Below the pieces are notes generated by a model, which did no database searches, was not told the DNA's origin, and worked only from the letters and a program-made list of their open reading frames with translations. A stretch of DNA of 64,000 nucleotides from Bolinopsis microptera (Eukaryota > Ctenophora > Tentaculata > Lobata > Bolinopsidae). The position numbers and the translations under genes are program-made. Location of the stretch: positions 11,570,902-11,634,901 of the forward strand of contig NC_087076.1 in assembly GCF_026151205.1 (NCBI RefSeq), given 5' to 3'. Shown here piece after piece: positions 37,563 through 51,235 of this stretch. The stretch's first letter is position 1. Every line of letters starts with the position of its first letter.

Positions 37563-40500
37563 AAAAAAAAGTAGAGCAATATCTCGGCAAAATCCCCCAG
37601 AGCCGAAAAGTCTAAAGATGATTCCTATTTCTGATCTGGAAAACCATTGGAAGATCTTACATACAAGGTAAACGATAAAACACATTTATTTTAATTATAT
37701 ATATTACTAGTGTAACACCGGCCTACGGCCGGGATTTCACTGCCGCAGTTAAAATGGTAGAGTAATTATACCCGCTGAGTCAAAACCCGATTAGGCGAGC
37801 AATTCATTCGAGTGCCCTCCGGTATCCCACATATATGACTTAAAAGATATAAATTCTTATGATAATCAATAGAAATTAAACCCTTAACACCATGCACCAC
37901 ACCAGCCTATCATATTTGTGAACATGCATTACATTGTCCTATGAAGTATGAACTCTCACTAACAGTCAAACAGACCGTTGAGCACGTCCCGCCCCTAATA
38001 AGTTTTATAGTATTATATGACCAATGTAATATATACGCATGTAAATATACGCTACATATGCAGAGAGAGAGCTAGCCCCGTAACATCTTGCCGTTCGTTC
38101 TCAGGCATTAGTAGTAACATAATTTGTGTACAAAACCATCAATTTAAACCACTACACACCGGCCGGATTTTTATAAAATTTTGCTTATTGCTTCGTCCAG
38201 AGTTTGTCGTGCATTTCTATACCGAAAAAAAAAACCAGTCCGTAACTATTACCGTTTTTTTGTATACCGTTTCGGAATTCACACAGACACACACACAGAC
38301 ACACACACAGACACACACACATTCTGGTGTTATTAAGTTGATAATTACACTTGTATACTGACCTTTGATCGTCTCATTGGCACAAATCCAAAATTATCAC
38401 TCTCTAACAACATATATTAAATGTGGATATCTGTTTTTTTTTAGAACTGTCCCCTGGTATCTATGCTCGTGTTGTTTCTGAAGTTGGTGAGGTTGATGTG
38501 GTAGTAACACTGCCCAATGTTGACTGGCGCCTTTATCACGGTAATGTGAATATGCATTCAATGTTAAATTGTATGTGTGCACCAAAAAGCTTTGAATTAG
38601 ATCTAGCTAAGATAAAATATTTGATAACAAATTAAGTCAATGTTAAAATGCATACCGAATGAAAATGAAATGAAGAACTAGTGTAGAAGTAATTATATCA
38701 ATATTGAATTCTTGTGTTGAGCCATATCAATTATATCATAAATATGCTAGGTACTGATAACAGCGAGGAATTTAACAGTGTTACGATAACAAACGCTGAA
38801 GTGACGAGGAAGCAGACGGTGAAGAGGTTAGTTTCCTCTGTTGTAGATTGAAGAAGAGAAATGTACATACCGAACGGTGGGCGTGAGAGTTTTCACCACA
38901 CTGTTCTATACTCAAACTCAAGATTCGATACTAAATTAATCATAACAATTTCCTAGAACAGCCTTCTTTTTGAAACATCAATTTAAATGGAATGCCACCT
39001 ATAACATAGGTATCTCTATTCTTTAAAGCTCGCTGTCAGGTTCCACTTAATTTCAGGAGACATAGACCTACTGTGACGTTTGTATCAGTGGTGACAGTTC
39101 TTATCCTGCTCGGTTGTTGATGTAGTTACTGTGACAAGACACGCAAACTCCAACTCACCACCAAGACCGGAGATAGTGAACGTTTCTTCTGTCAAGCAAC
39201 AGATATCAACAAGAATAATGGTAGTGATTTCATTCGATTAAAGGGACTAGTTGGACCACCTTACCTTCTTCATAAGAATATCTTTTTTTTTTTTTTTAAG
39301 TATGAAAATGTTTCGAATGTTGCTTTATTAGCCGGAACCTTTGTTCCGGTAGGTTTGCATCTTAAAATACTTTAAATGATTGTGCCACTATTTTAAACAA
39401 AAATACAGTTTTAGGAATTATCTGATAGTTGAAGTTGTAACATTAAAAACGATGGTGCTACAAGGAGTCATCCAGGTGGTTGAAGAGTACGGTACATGGT
39501 GAACTGGGGAAGTCAAGGGATCACGAGCCTTCCTCACAGAGATGCAGTGCTCCTGAAGAAGTGTGATTTGTCCGGGTGGTGGTCAATACGGTAACGAATG
39601 GCAACCTATTTTTAGGTGAGGTGTGTGTATAAATTGTGCAGCCCCGGGGATATTAAATTGTTTTATTTCTCGCTCCCTCTCTCAGAGTTTGAGATTGAAT
39701 AAACAATAATAAGTTTGACTCATATCTATAATCTCTTGAAATTTCTGTGCAATTCTAAGAAGAATTACGTGATTATTAAAGGGTCGCGTATGGGCAGTTT
39801 ACTTCTGGGCCACTCTGTATAATGGGTAGGCTCTGGCGTGTAGTCAGGGTCATACATTTATAATTAAAATATTTTTTAATTTTAGCAGGGAGATAATTTA
39901 TTAATCATCTCTTATTAACTGTCTAATTAACACTGTCTAATTAACACAGACTGTACGCGTAGGGATGATAAGCACTTTCGGAGAAAACAGTAACCCCGTT
40001 CTCTCTCTGAACGCCCAGGTCACCTTGTAAATATCACCGTTAAGAAAACAGGCTGCCTAACGGACTGGAGATGTACCTTTCCTTGGATAGGTATCCTGGT
40101 AGGTACTCTTTCCACTTAGGGACTGTTTTGCTGGGGTTGATGCAACGTCCAATTAAGTCAATTATTCCATAAAAACCCCAAACGACATTGACATTAATTG
40201 ACATTAATTGACATTAATTGACATTAATTGACATTAATTGACATTAATTGACATAATTGACATTATTCGATAAATATGTCAATATATGTCACGTCCTATG
40301 TAAGTTAGATCGGTTCAAAAAAACAAAATGTCCTTAAATAATTATGAGTATTTCTATCTGTTGATCCTTAGGTTCAAAACCACCAAAAATTTTCAGCTTT
40401 CCAACTCTTCCATCTTCGTCCCCACCGCCACGCCCATATTTTATTGGTTCATATACAGGTAAAATATCTAGAATCGGCTTTTTTAGGTATGAAGGAGTAA

Positions 40501-42111
40501 TGTTTAGCTGTTTAAAATTTCGTTATTCAAAAATAAATTGTCATGAAGGCATTTCGTTAATGTGGGTTTTAAGTTCCTGATGATGTTGAGAACCACGCCA
40601 CATTTGGATGGCCAAGCCCATTTAAGAAAATTAAATTTCGGGAAAACCGTATTATTTAGTTTTATTGTTTAATGATCTGAATTTTTCACATTTCCACATT
40701 CCATATGTGAGAAGTAGTGAATAAATTGATGATATAAACGTTCTAAAAGTGCTAAAAATATGTTATAACTACATAATCTCTGACGAAAAATATCATGTAC
40801 AATTAATGTCCAGTATTCCAAAATTTGCAAAATCTGACATAATTGACATTAATTGAAATAATTGACATTATTTACATTAATTGACATTAATTGACGTTGC
40901 ATCCCCCCCGTTTTGCTAGATAGGTACCGACCCGGTCTAAAGGTTATGGCTGCCGACCAGAAAAGACCGATATTCCGGTTGTCGCATTTTTCCGGGCCGG
41001 AACCGGTATAAGAAGAAGATCTTTAAGGCTCCGGAAAATTGAGATTAATCCTTGATTGTGGTTTTATATCAATTATATATTAAAAGCCGATGTGGACACA
41101 ACAATGAGAAAGTCTTACAGTCCGACTAACTGTGTTCACGCCCTATTTCAAATTTCAACCAAACTCTGCGCTGTGACAGCAGTCACTTGTTGATATGGTT
41201 TGCGAGCATGCAGAGGTCGCCTGATTGATCTGCTGATGAGCAGAGCTAGAAACGAGTTGGAATAAAATCAAAAACATTGCAAGAATTCCACTGCCCTTGC
41301 CTAGCACAAATGTCAAATTGCTTCAGTAGTAAAGCCCAAGTCCAGCAGCAGTGCCGCTCTTATACGTTTCGTGGCGTCAATATAGACCGAGGATAATGTC
41401 CAGAAGTATTAATGGCATGATGGCCTTTTGTTTTAATCCTTGACATGTAAGGGGAGTTAGCAACGGGTTTGTTTACCACAATAAAGCAGGGACCCTCTGG
41501 GCTCTGCTTGAAATGCTCATAAGTAAAGCATAAATGGTAGCTGTTTTGACTCTAACCCAACTCAAAAATCTCACATCAACGGTCTTGACATTCGCTGACA
41601 GATAACAGGCGACCCGTGGAGGCGTGGAATATACCGGTCACTGAGAGGCAATGGACTGATGGACCCTTAGTAAGAATTATTGACAGAAATATTAACATTT
41701 TAGGAACACTTACAAAAGAAAATGTCCCGTTGAATACCGGCCAAATTTGGAAACCGGACCGAAACCGGAACCGAACCGGGATTAAGCCGAATAGTCCGGC
41801 TGAACCGGATTCAGCCGATATCCGGTCAGTTCCTATGCTGAGGAGCTTTATTTCGACTCTGTCCATGCGATATTTCTTCTCTGGCTATTAAATATATTTA
41901 CTTGGTTACTTAAAAACTTACTATTGTTATTTTTATCGCGATGTTCTTTTATTCACACTAAATAATCCCCGTTTTTGACCCTGATATCCCTAACAGGCTC
42001 GTAACACTAATACAGGCATCTGAAGGACATGTACAACATAAGAGTGTACTGGAGGGTATCCTGCTAAACGCAAGTAGCCGCCAGAGTCCACCTCATTAAC
42101 CTGAAAACAAG
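37563..42111 (+). CDS. PDCD11: RRP5/PDCD11 exons E1-E7, copy 6; E8 missing
   Basis: Exons: E1 37563-37667, E2 38445-38540, E3 38751-38826, E4 39057-39220, E5 39455-39615, E6 39950-40098, E7 41997-42111. The 3' part of intron 7 and all of E8 are replaced by unrelated GC-rich sequence from about 42281. E2 is frame-true over SPGIYARVVSEVGEVDVV with one miscalled stretch. A T-run of about 15 follows E4 (around 39283), where the other copies have about 6-7. Confidence 0.83.
37707..38321 (-). mobile_element. Helitron-like element, intron 1, copy 6
   Basis: CTAGTGTAAC end at 37707. The best preserved CACAGACACACA end tract is at about 38280-38321. Confidence 0.56.
40133..40909. mobile_element. hAT-like element A, copy 6
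   Basis: Left end after GTTTTGCT, right end CGTTGCATCCCCCCC before GTTTTGCT: exact 8-bp duplication on both sides. The left ATTAATTGAC array (about 40181-40267) has at least six near-perfect repeats, the cleanest in the window; the right one is at about 40834-40895. Confidence 0.7.
40921..41835. mobile_element. hAT-like element B, copy 6
   Basis: Flanks read TGCTAGA and TGCTGAG. The CCGG-rich ends and the central coding-like remnant are the same as in the other copies. Confidence 0.7.
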
Positions 42112-42280
42112 GTGATTGTACCCCTGGTCTTGATGATGCTAAAGGGTCATTTAGTAGATAAAATTAAGGATTTACTGTGTGATACAGGTACGACAATTCT
42201 CTCCTGTAGCTACACACGTTAGAATGATTTGGTTTAGAAGTTGTAAACGGCATAAAATGTAACAGGCAGGTGTATAAATA

Positions 42281-42740
42281 ATTTGGGTCAAGTGTACCGA
42301 GGAGTAACACCGCTGACCCCGTGTGCCCCACCGCTATCCGCGTGCCCCTAATGTACCCCTATAACGCAGTCGTCCCCCTTATTCCAGGGACACTACGGTG
42401 GTTCTCGCCTGTTTCATTAAGAGGGCTGTTCCCCTATCGCCCTTTCCCTGACACCCTTGGCGCCCCCCAGGCGCCGGGTCTTCTTGGGCGCCCCCAACTA
42501 AATCTCGGTAGTCTTATTATTCTTCAGGTATTGGCTTATGTAGCCTTGGTAGCCACCCGCTTGTTTGTAGACAGTGTGACTCAGGCCCCGTGAGAATGCA
42601 TACGGGGACCTTAGCTACAGTGACCAGATCAGGGGGGTGGGGGGGACATTAAGTGTCTGTAGATAGTCGATCCGGTCGGTCATGTAGATCAGGGGGGGTC
42701 AGGTTCTTCAGTCTTATCGCTCATGTAGGTACTGAGAGTG
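42281..42740. other. Copy-specific GC-rich replacement of exon E8
   Basis: Homology to the unit is lost after the GTAACAG-type tract near 42280 and returns in the minisatellite near 42741. The 460 bp between is C-rich, then G-rich, with G-runs at 42632-42645, 42692-42698 and 42764-42769 just beyond. It replaces about 200 bp of intron 7 plus E8 and about 80 bp of minisatellite, including the first variant repeat. A 90-codon plus-strand opening (42321-42593) is proline- and leucine-rich and matches nothing I know. It is either a real insertion/deletion or a low-quality read segment. Confidence 0.7.
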
Positions 42741-44082
42741 TCCGTCAGTAGGTCTGTAGGTTCGGGGGGATCAGTAGTCCTGTAGTTCAGTCAGTAGTCG
42801 GTACTTCAGTCCGTAGTCTGGACTTCAGTCCGTAGTCCTGTAGTTCAGTCAGTAGTCCTGTAAGTTCAGTCAGTAATCTGGACTCAGTCAGTATCTGTTA
42901 CTTCTGTCAGTAGTCTGTAGTTCAGTCAGTATCTGGAGTTCAGTCATAGTCTGTACTTCAGTCAGTAGTCGTACTTCAGGTCAGTAGTTGTACTTCAGTC
43001 AGTATCCTGTAGTTCAGTCAGTAAGTCGTATTCAGTCAGTAGTCAGTATCCAGTCAGTAGTCTGTACTTCAGTACAGTAGTCTGTTAGTTCAGTCAGTAT
43101 CTGTAGTTCAGTCAGTAGTCTGTACATCAGTCAGTAGTCCCCTGTACTTCAGTCAGTAGTCCTGTAGTTCAGTCATAGTCCTGTTAGTTCATGTCAGTAG
43201 TCTGTAGTTAGTCACGGGGAGTAGTCCTGTAGTTCAAGTCATATTCCTGTACTTCAGTCCAGTAGTCCTGTACTTCAGTCAGTAGTCTGTACTTCAGTCA
43301 GTAGTCTGTACTTCAGTCAGTAGGCCTGTAGTTCAGTCAGTAGTCTGTACTTCAGTCAGAAGTCTGTACTTCAGTCAGTATCTGTACTTCAGTCAGTAGT
43401 CTGTAGTTCAGTCAGTAGTCGGTAACGTCAGTCAGTATCTGTAGTTTAGTCAGTAGCATGTAGTTCAGTCGTAGTCGTAGTCAGTCATAGTCTGTAGTTC
43501 AGTCCAGTAGTCTGTAGTTCAGCCAGTAGTGTAGTTCAGTCATAGTCTGTACTTCAGTCAGTAGTCTGTACTTCCGTCAGTAGTCCTGTACTTCAGACAG
43601 TATCTGTACTTCAAGTCATAGTCTGTACTTCAGTCAGTTAAGTCTGTAGTTCAGTCAGTATCTGTACTCTCAGTCCAGTAGTCTGTAGTTATAGTCATAG
43701 CATGTAGTTCAGGTCATTAGTCTGTGAGTTCAGGTCAGTAGTCCTGTAGTTCAGTCAGGTAGGCTGTAGTTCATTCATGTAGTCTGTAGTTCCGAGTCGT
43801 AGTCTGTACTTCAGTCAGTAGTCTGTCTTCAGTCAGTAGTCTGTAACTTCAGTCAGTAGTCTGTAGTTCAGGTCATAGTCTGTAGTTTCAGCAGTAGTCT
43901 GTACTTCAGTCAGTATCTGTACTTTCAGTCAGTAAGTCTGTAGTTCAGTCAGTAGTCCTGTACTTCAGTCGTCGTCTGTACTTCAGTCAGTAGTCCTGTA
44001 GTTTCAGTCAGTAGTCTGTATTCAGTCAGTAGTCTGTAGTTTAGTCAGTAGTCTGTTGTTCAGTCTGTAGTCTGACTTCAGT
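42741..44082. repeat. 19-bp minisatellite, array 7 (5' end lost)
   Basis: About 80 bp shorter than its sisters because the 5' end is replaced. The remaining variant repeats at about 43443 and 43690 keep the usual spacing of about 247 bp. Confidence 0.93.
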
Positions 44083-44895
44083 CTGTCAGTCTTTATATCA
44101 CTTGTTTAAACTGCAGTGAATGAACCCTCGAGACCTCATCAATGGTCAATAGAATGATAATGAACAAAAATGAATATGATTATATCGTATAAATGATAGT
44201 GAATACGAAATGTTTTTAGTTATTGATGGATTTGCACTACCCCGAGGCAGTACTATTGCATTAACGCCTTAAAATGTTAATTACAATCAATTTAAAAAGA
44301 TATACACTCATACATAGAATAAAATAACACTATAGGGAATGAAAAATAGTTCTTATCGCTACACTAATTTAGAACATAATACAGAGTCTGAAAGAATGTC
44401 ACAGATATCTTTACAGAAAAATGGCAGTGACATTGTGGATGGCGTGGAGCATTGGTAAAATACCTCGAAGATAGTCATATTTCGTTCTCGGCATAAAAGT
44501 TTTGTGTATCGTTGCTGACTTACCGCAACTTTAATCACACCTTTTATCACACTTCCAAAACTGGCTAACGTAGCGACGTGATGTGGGTATTCTGAATTAC
44601 CAAATATGTCACGTGAACATCAAAACAGTTTGTTTAATGTAGATTTAAGCACGATATGTAAAAAACACCGAAATCAACTCCTCAACTCCTGAGTAGGCCT
44701 CAGAAGACTCTGTTGTAATTTTTGGCTCGTCCGATATCTGGCTGTTGATTTTCTCTTTCATCATCGGTGTATTTTTCTTCAAATTTCCACATGAGTAAGA
44801 ACCAATTTGACCGCTGCCAAAATTTACCTGAAACTGGCCGTGTTCCTGATGTGGGACTTGATTAAATACAAATTCTTTAAAAATTGTATTTTCAG
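44083..44895. other. Spacer 5' of E1, copy 7
   Basis: Same spacer. The 97-codon minus-strand opening at 44645-44938 overlaps E1 antisense and contains the recurring segment SDEPKIT, which is unidentified. Confidence 0.6.
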
Positions 44896-47800
44896 AAAGA
44901 AAAGTAGAGCCATATATTCTCGAAAAATCCATAGCCAAAAAGTCTAAAGATGATGTCTATTGTCTGATCTGGGAAACCATTGGAAGATCTTACGATACAA
45001 GGTAAACGATAAACACCATTATAGTTAATTATATAATATACTAGTGTATACCCGGCCTACGGCCGGGATTTCACTGCCGCAGTAAAAATGGTAGGAGTAA
45101 TTACCCGCTGAGTCAAAACCCCGGATTAGCGCGAGCAATTCTATTCGAGTGCCCTCACGTATCCAATAGTAGGCTTAACAGATAGTAATTCTTAATGAAT
45201 AATCAATAGAAATTAACCCTTAACACCATGCACACACCAGCCCAATCATAGTTGTGAACATGCAGTACATTGTAGTATGAAAGTATAACTCTCTTCTACA
45301 GTCCAAACAGACCGTTTGACACTCCCCTCCCCTAATAAGTTTATAGTATTATATGACCATGTAATATATAGCGCCATGTAATATATACGCCTACATATGC
45401 AGAGAGAGAGCTAGCCGAACTCTTGCCGTTCTTCTCAAGCCCATTTTATGTAATCATATATTTGTGGTAGCAAAACCAAACATTAAACCACTTACCACCG
45501 GCCGATTTTTATAAAATTTGCTTATTTGCTTCGTCAGAGTTTTGTGTCGCACTAAACCGATAAAACCAGTCCCGTAACTATTAGCCGTTTTTTTTGTATA
45601 ACCGTTCGAAATTACACACAGACACACACACAGACACACACACGACACACACACATTCTGGTGTTATTATGTTGATACTACACTTGCTATGGCCCTGACC
45701 TCTGTATCGTCCTCATTGGCACAAATCCAAATATCACTCTCTAACAACATATTAATGTGGATATTCTGTTTTTAGAAACACACTGACCCCTGGTATGCAG
45801 ATGCTCGGTGTTGTTTCTGAGTTGGTGAGGTTGATGGGGTGTGAACCTGCCCAATGGATGACTGGCTTTATCAAGTAATGTGTAATATGCCATTTCCTAT
45901 GTTAAATTGTATGTGTGGCAACCAAATAAAGCTTTGAATTAGATCTAGCTAAGATAAAATATTTTGATAAACAAATTAGTGCAATGTTTTGTAAATGCAT
46001 ACCGATGAAAAATGAAATGAAGAAACTAGATGTAAAGTAATTTATATCAATATTGAATTCTTGTGTTGAGCCATATCCAATTATTATCATAATATGCTAG
46101 GTACGATCTCAGCGAGGAATTTAAACAGGGTATCGAGAACAACGCTGAAGTGACGAGGAAGCAGAAGGTGAAGAGGTTAGTTTCCTCTGTTGTAGATTTG
46201 AGAAGAGAAATGTACTTACAGAACGGTGGCCGTGAGAGTTCACCACACAGTTCTATACTCAACTCAGAGATTCGATACTAAATTGAATCATAACAATTTC
46301 CTAACCATCCTGCTGTTGAACATCAATTTATAATGTAAGCCCACCTATAACATATTATCTCCTATTACTTTAAGCTCCTGTAAGTTCCACTTAATTTCAG
46401 AACTAGACCGTCTGTGACGTTGTATCAGTGGGACAGTTTCTATCCTGGCTCGTGTTATGTAGTTACTGTTGAACAAGACTACCAAACTCAACCTCACCAC
46501 CAAACCGGAGATGATAGAACGGTTCTGTCAAGCAACAGGATACAACAGAATATGGTAGGTGATTTCATTCGATTTAAAGACCTAGTGATCCACCTACCTT
46601 CTTCATAAGAATATCTTTTTTTAGTATGAAATTTTTCAATGTTGCTTTATTAGCCGGAACCTTATATCCGGTAGTTTCATCTTTAAAATACTTAAATATT
46701 GTGCCACTATTTAAACAACAATACAGTTTGTAGAGATTATCTGATAGTGGTGAAGTGATAAATTAAAAACGAGGGGTGTCTACAAGAGTCATCCCGAGTG
46801 GTTGAAGAGTACGGTACATGGAACGTGGGATCAGGGAGTAACAGCTTCCCTCAACAAGAGTGCAGTGCTCCTGAAGAAGTGGTGATATTGTCCGGTGGTG
46901 TCAATAACGGTTAACGATGGCAACCTTATTTTTAGGTGGGTGTGTTATAAATTGTGCAGCCCCCGGGGGATTATTATATTGTTTTTATATCTCTCTCCAG
47001 AGTTGAGATTGATAATACAATAATAAGTTTGACTCATAATCTATATCTCTGAAATTTCTGTGCCATTCTAAAAGAATTACGTGAGGTTATAAAGTCGCGT
47101 ATGGGCCGTTACTTCTGGCCGACTCTGTTAATTGGGTAGCTCTGGCAGTGTAGTCAGGGTCATAACATTTTAGAATTAAAATATTTTAATTTTAGCAGGG
47201 AGATAAATTATAATCATCACTATTAAACGGTCTAATTACACATCTAATTAACACAGGACTGACGCGGTAGGGATGAAAGCACTTCGGAGAAAACAGTAAC
47301 CACTTCTCAATTCTCTTGACTCAGTCACCTTGGTTAATATCACCGTTAAGAACAGGGCTGCTAACGGACTGAGATGTACCTCCTTGGGGGTATCCTGGTA
47401 GTACTCTTCCACTTAGAACTGTTTTTGCTGGGGGTGATGCAACGTCATTAAATGTCAAGTATTCCATAAAACCCCAAAACTACATTGACATTAATGACAT
47501 TAATTGACATTAATTACATTATTGACATTAATTGACATTTAAATTGACATAAATTGACATTATTCGATAATATTCAAGATATTCACGTCTATGTAGTTAG
47601 ATCGGTTCAAAAAAACAAAAATGTCCTTAATAATTATAGTATGGTTCTTATCTTTGATCCTTTAGTTCAAAGACCACCAAAAAAAATTTCAGCTTCCAAC
47701 TCTCCATCTTCGTCCCCACCGGCCACGCCCCATATTTTATTGTTTCTTATACAGTACAATAATTCTAGAATCCGGCTTTTTCTTTTTAGTATGGAAGGAG

Positions 47801-49819
47801 TAATGTTTAGCGTTTAAAATTCGTTATTCAAAATAAATGTCATGAAGAGGCATTTCGTTTACTGTGGGTTTTAAGTTCTGATGATGTGAGACCATCGCCT
47901 TGGATGGCCAAGCCCATTTAAGCAAAATTAAATCTCGGGATACGTATTATTTAGTTTATTGTTTAAATGATCTGAATTTTTTCACATTTCACGTTGATGA
48001 TTTCCATATGGGTGGATAGTAGTGAATATATGATGATTATAAACGGTCTAAAGTGGCTAAAAATATGGTAGAACTACATAATCTCTGGTCGAAAAATATC
48101 ATGTCAATTAATGTCAGTAGTCCAAAATTTGCCAAACAGACATTAATTGACATTAATTGACATAATTGACATTAATAGACATTAATTGACGTTAATTTGA
48201 CGTTGCCGTTCCCCCCGTTTTTTGCTAGAGTAGGAACGCGACCGTCTAGAGGTTTTGGCTGCCGAGACCAGCAAAGACCGGATATTTCCGGTTGTCGCAT
48301 TTTTTTTCCGGGCCGGAACCGGTAATAATAAGAAGATATTTAAGGCTGCCGAAAATTGAATTACTCCTTGATTGTGGGTTTTAATCAATATATAATATTA
48401 AAAGCCATGGACACAATGGAGAAAGTGCTAACAGTCCGCTAAAACTGTGTCTTCACCCGCCCTATTTCAAATTTCACCCAAACTTCTGCGCTGTGACACA
48501 GTCACTTGTGATATGTTGTGCGAGCAGTGCAAGGTCACTGATTGATCTGCTGTATGGCAGAGCTAGAAACGAGTTGAAATAAAATCAAAAACATTGCAAG
48601 AATTCACTGCGCAATGCTAGCACAAATGTACAAATTGCTTCAGTAGTAAAGCCCAAGATCCACACCAGTGCGAGCTCTTATAAGTTTCGTGGCGTCAATA
48701 TAACCGAGGAAAAATGTCCAAAGTTTTTTAATGGCATGATGGGCCTTAGTTTAATCCTTGACATGTAAGGGGAGGTTTGCCAACGGGTTGTTTACCACAA
48801 TAAAGCAGGGACCCTCTGGCTCTGCTTGAAATGCTCCATAAGTATAGCATAATGGTAGCTGTTTTTGACTCTAACCCACGTCAAAAATCTCACATCAACG
48901 GGTCTTGAACATTCGCTGACAGATACAGGCGACCGTGAGGCGTGAATTTACCGGTCACTGAGAGCAATGACTGGGACGGCCCCTTAGTAAGAATTTTTAC
49001 AGAAATATGATACAGTTTAGGAACACTAAAAAAAGAAATGTGCCTGTTGATATCCGGCCAAATTTTTGAAACCGACGAAACCGGAACCGAACCGAGATTA
49101 AAGCCGAATATCCGGCTGGAAACCGGATTCAGGCCGGATATCCGGTCAGTTCCTATGCTAGGGAGCTTTATTCTACTATGGTCCATGGAGATATTTCTTC
49201 TTCTGGCTATAAATAATTTAACTTTTTGTTTTTTACTTAAAAACTTTACTATGTGTTATTTTATCGCGATGTTCTTTATTCACAGACAAATAAATCCAAT
49301 CCCCGTTTTGACCCTGAATATCCCTAACAGGGGCCCGTACACCTATACATCTAAGGACATGTACAACAGTAAGAGTGTACTGGAGGTGACCCTCAAACGC
49401 AAGTTAGCCCGCAGAGGTCCTCCTCATTAACCCTGAAAACAAGTGAGTTGTACCCGTCTTGGATGATGGCTATAGGTTCATTTTAGTAGATAAATTAAGG
49501 ATTTATCTGTGTGATAAGGTACACAATCTCGAACTGTAGCCTACTCACAACTAGGAATTTTTTGGTTAGAAGTTGTAAATCATAATGTAACATGTAAATC
49601 ATTGTAAATGTAACAGTGATAAATGTATCAGTGGAAATCAATTGCAAATGTAACAGTGTTAATGTAACAGTGTTACAACTCTTCAGACATGCTGTTGAGT
49701 ACATTGAACTGCCATGTAAAACTGGAGACACCCTGCTACCATCTAAAGAAGGTGTGATGTGGTGAGGATGTGGAGTGTCAGGGTTACTAAAGTGGGGTGT
49801 ATGTCTCGACTTGATGACG
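44896..49819 (+). CDS. PDCD11: RRP5/PDCD11 exons E1-E8, copy 7 (partial gene)
   Basis: Exons: E1 44896-45001, E2 45776-45875, E3 46101-46175, E4 46401-46554, E5 46776-46935, E6 47257-47397, E7 49331-49443, E8 49687-49819. E2 begins AAACACACTGACCCC, with four extra bases against the other copies. E7 reads GGAGGTGACC, again supporting the GGAGGTG version of the frame. The E5 acceptor region is muddled (AACGAGGGGTG). E8 returns after being absent in copy 6. Confidence 0.84.
45041..45655 (-). mobile_element. Helitron-like element, intron 1, copy 7
   Basis: CTAGTG end at 45041 with the intact hairpin GGCC-TAC-GGCC. CACACAGACACA end tract at about 45615-45655. Confidence 0.56.
47430..48216. mobile_element. 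hAT-like element A, copy 7
   Basis: Left end GGGGGTGATGCAACGTC. ATTAATTGAC arrays at about 47481-47563 and 48137-48203. Confidence 0.66.
48231..49155. mobile_element. hAT-like element B, copy 7
   Basis: Left flank TGCTAGAG is exact; right flank reads TGCTAGGG. A T-run of eight in the left CCGG zone is longer than in the other copies. Confidence 0.7.
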
Positions 49820-51235
49820 GTCAGTAAGTCTGTACTTCAGTCAGTAGTCCTGTAGTTTAGTCATTAGCAATGTATTTCAGTCAGTATCTGTATTCAGTCA
49901 GTAGACTGTAGTTCTTCAAGCGTGTTCAGTCAGTAGTCGTAGTTCCAGTCATTAACGTCTGTACTTCATCAGTTAGTTCTTGTACCTATCAGTCAGTAGT
50001 CTGAGTTCAGTCAGTAGTCTGTAGTTCAGTCAGAGTCTGTACTTCCAGTCAGTAGCTGTACTTCATCAGTAGTCTGTAGTTCAGTCAGTAGGCTGTAGTT
50101 CAGTCAGTAGTCTGTACTTCAGTCAGTATCTGAGTAACTTCATCAGTAGTCTGTACTTCAGTCAGTAGGTCATGTAGTTCATCATAGTCTGTAGTCAGTC
50201 AGTAGTCTGTGTACTCCAGTCAGTAGTCAGTACTTCAGTCCAGAAGTCTATAGTTCAGTCATATCTGTAGTTCCAGTCAGTATCTACTTCAGTCAGTAGT
50301 CCTGTACTTCTGTCATGTAGTCTGTAGTTCATCAGTAGGTTTTAGTTCAGTCAGTAGTCCTGAATTAGGTCAGTATCTGTAGTTCAGTCAGTAGTCGTAC
50401 TTCAGGTCAGTAGTCTGTACTTCAGTCAGTAGTCTGTACTTCAGTCAGTAGTCTGTACTTCAGTCAGTAGTCTGTAAGTTCATCAGTGGTCTGTACTTCA
50501 TCAGTAGGTCTGTACTTCAGTCAGTATCTGTACGTCAGTCAGTAGTCTGTTAGTTCAGTCAGTAGTCTGTACTCAGTCAGGATCTGTAGTTTAAGTCATA
50601 GCATGTATTCAGTCAGTATCTGTAGTCAGTCAGTAGTCCTGTAGTTCAGTCAGTCGTTCCTTAGTTCATCAGTAGTCCTGTAGTTCAGACAGTAGTCTGT
50701 ACTTCAGTCAGTAGTCTGTACTTCAGTCAGTAGCTGTACTTCAGTAGTAGTCTGTACTTCAGTCAGTAGTCCGTGTACTTCAGTCATTAGTCTGTAGTTT
50801 CAGTCAGTAGTCCTGTACTTCATCAGTAGTCATGAAGTTTAGTCAGTAGCATGTAGATTCAGTCAGTAGTCTGTAGTTTCAGGTCATAGTCTGAGTTCAG
50901 TCAGTATCGTAGATCAGTCAGTAGTCTGAGTTCAGTCATAGTCAGTACTTTCAGTCAGTAGTCTGTACTTCACTCATAGTCTGTACTTCAGTCCAGTAGG
51001 GTCTGTAGTTTCAGTCAGTATCTGTAGTTCAGTTCAGTAGTCTGTACTCATCTGGGGGGGTCAGTAGCTGTACGTCAGTCCGTAGTCTGTAGTTCGGTCA
51101 GTAGTCTTACTTTCAGTCAGTAGTCTGTACTTTCAGTCAGTAGTCTGTAGTTTCAGTCTGTAGTCTGTAGTGTCAGTCAGTAGTCTGTAGTTTAGGTCAG
51201 TAGTCTGTAGTTCAGTCAGTAGTCTGTACTTCAGT
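49820..51235. repeat. 19-bp minisatellite, array 8
   Basis: Variant repeats at about 35, 770 and 1018 bp into the array. A stray run of G interrupts a repeat at 51053-51060. Confidence 0.95.

Noticed and set aside
37329..37685. 118-codon minus-strand open frame in copy 6
   Set aside because: It runs antisense through the spacer and exon E1. Only fragments recur elsewhere, in differing frames.
42321..42593. 90-codon open frame as a new gene
   Set aside because: It lies wholly in the copy-specific GC-rich block, shows no recognisable motif, and openness is expected in such GC-rich sequence.
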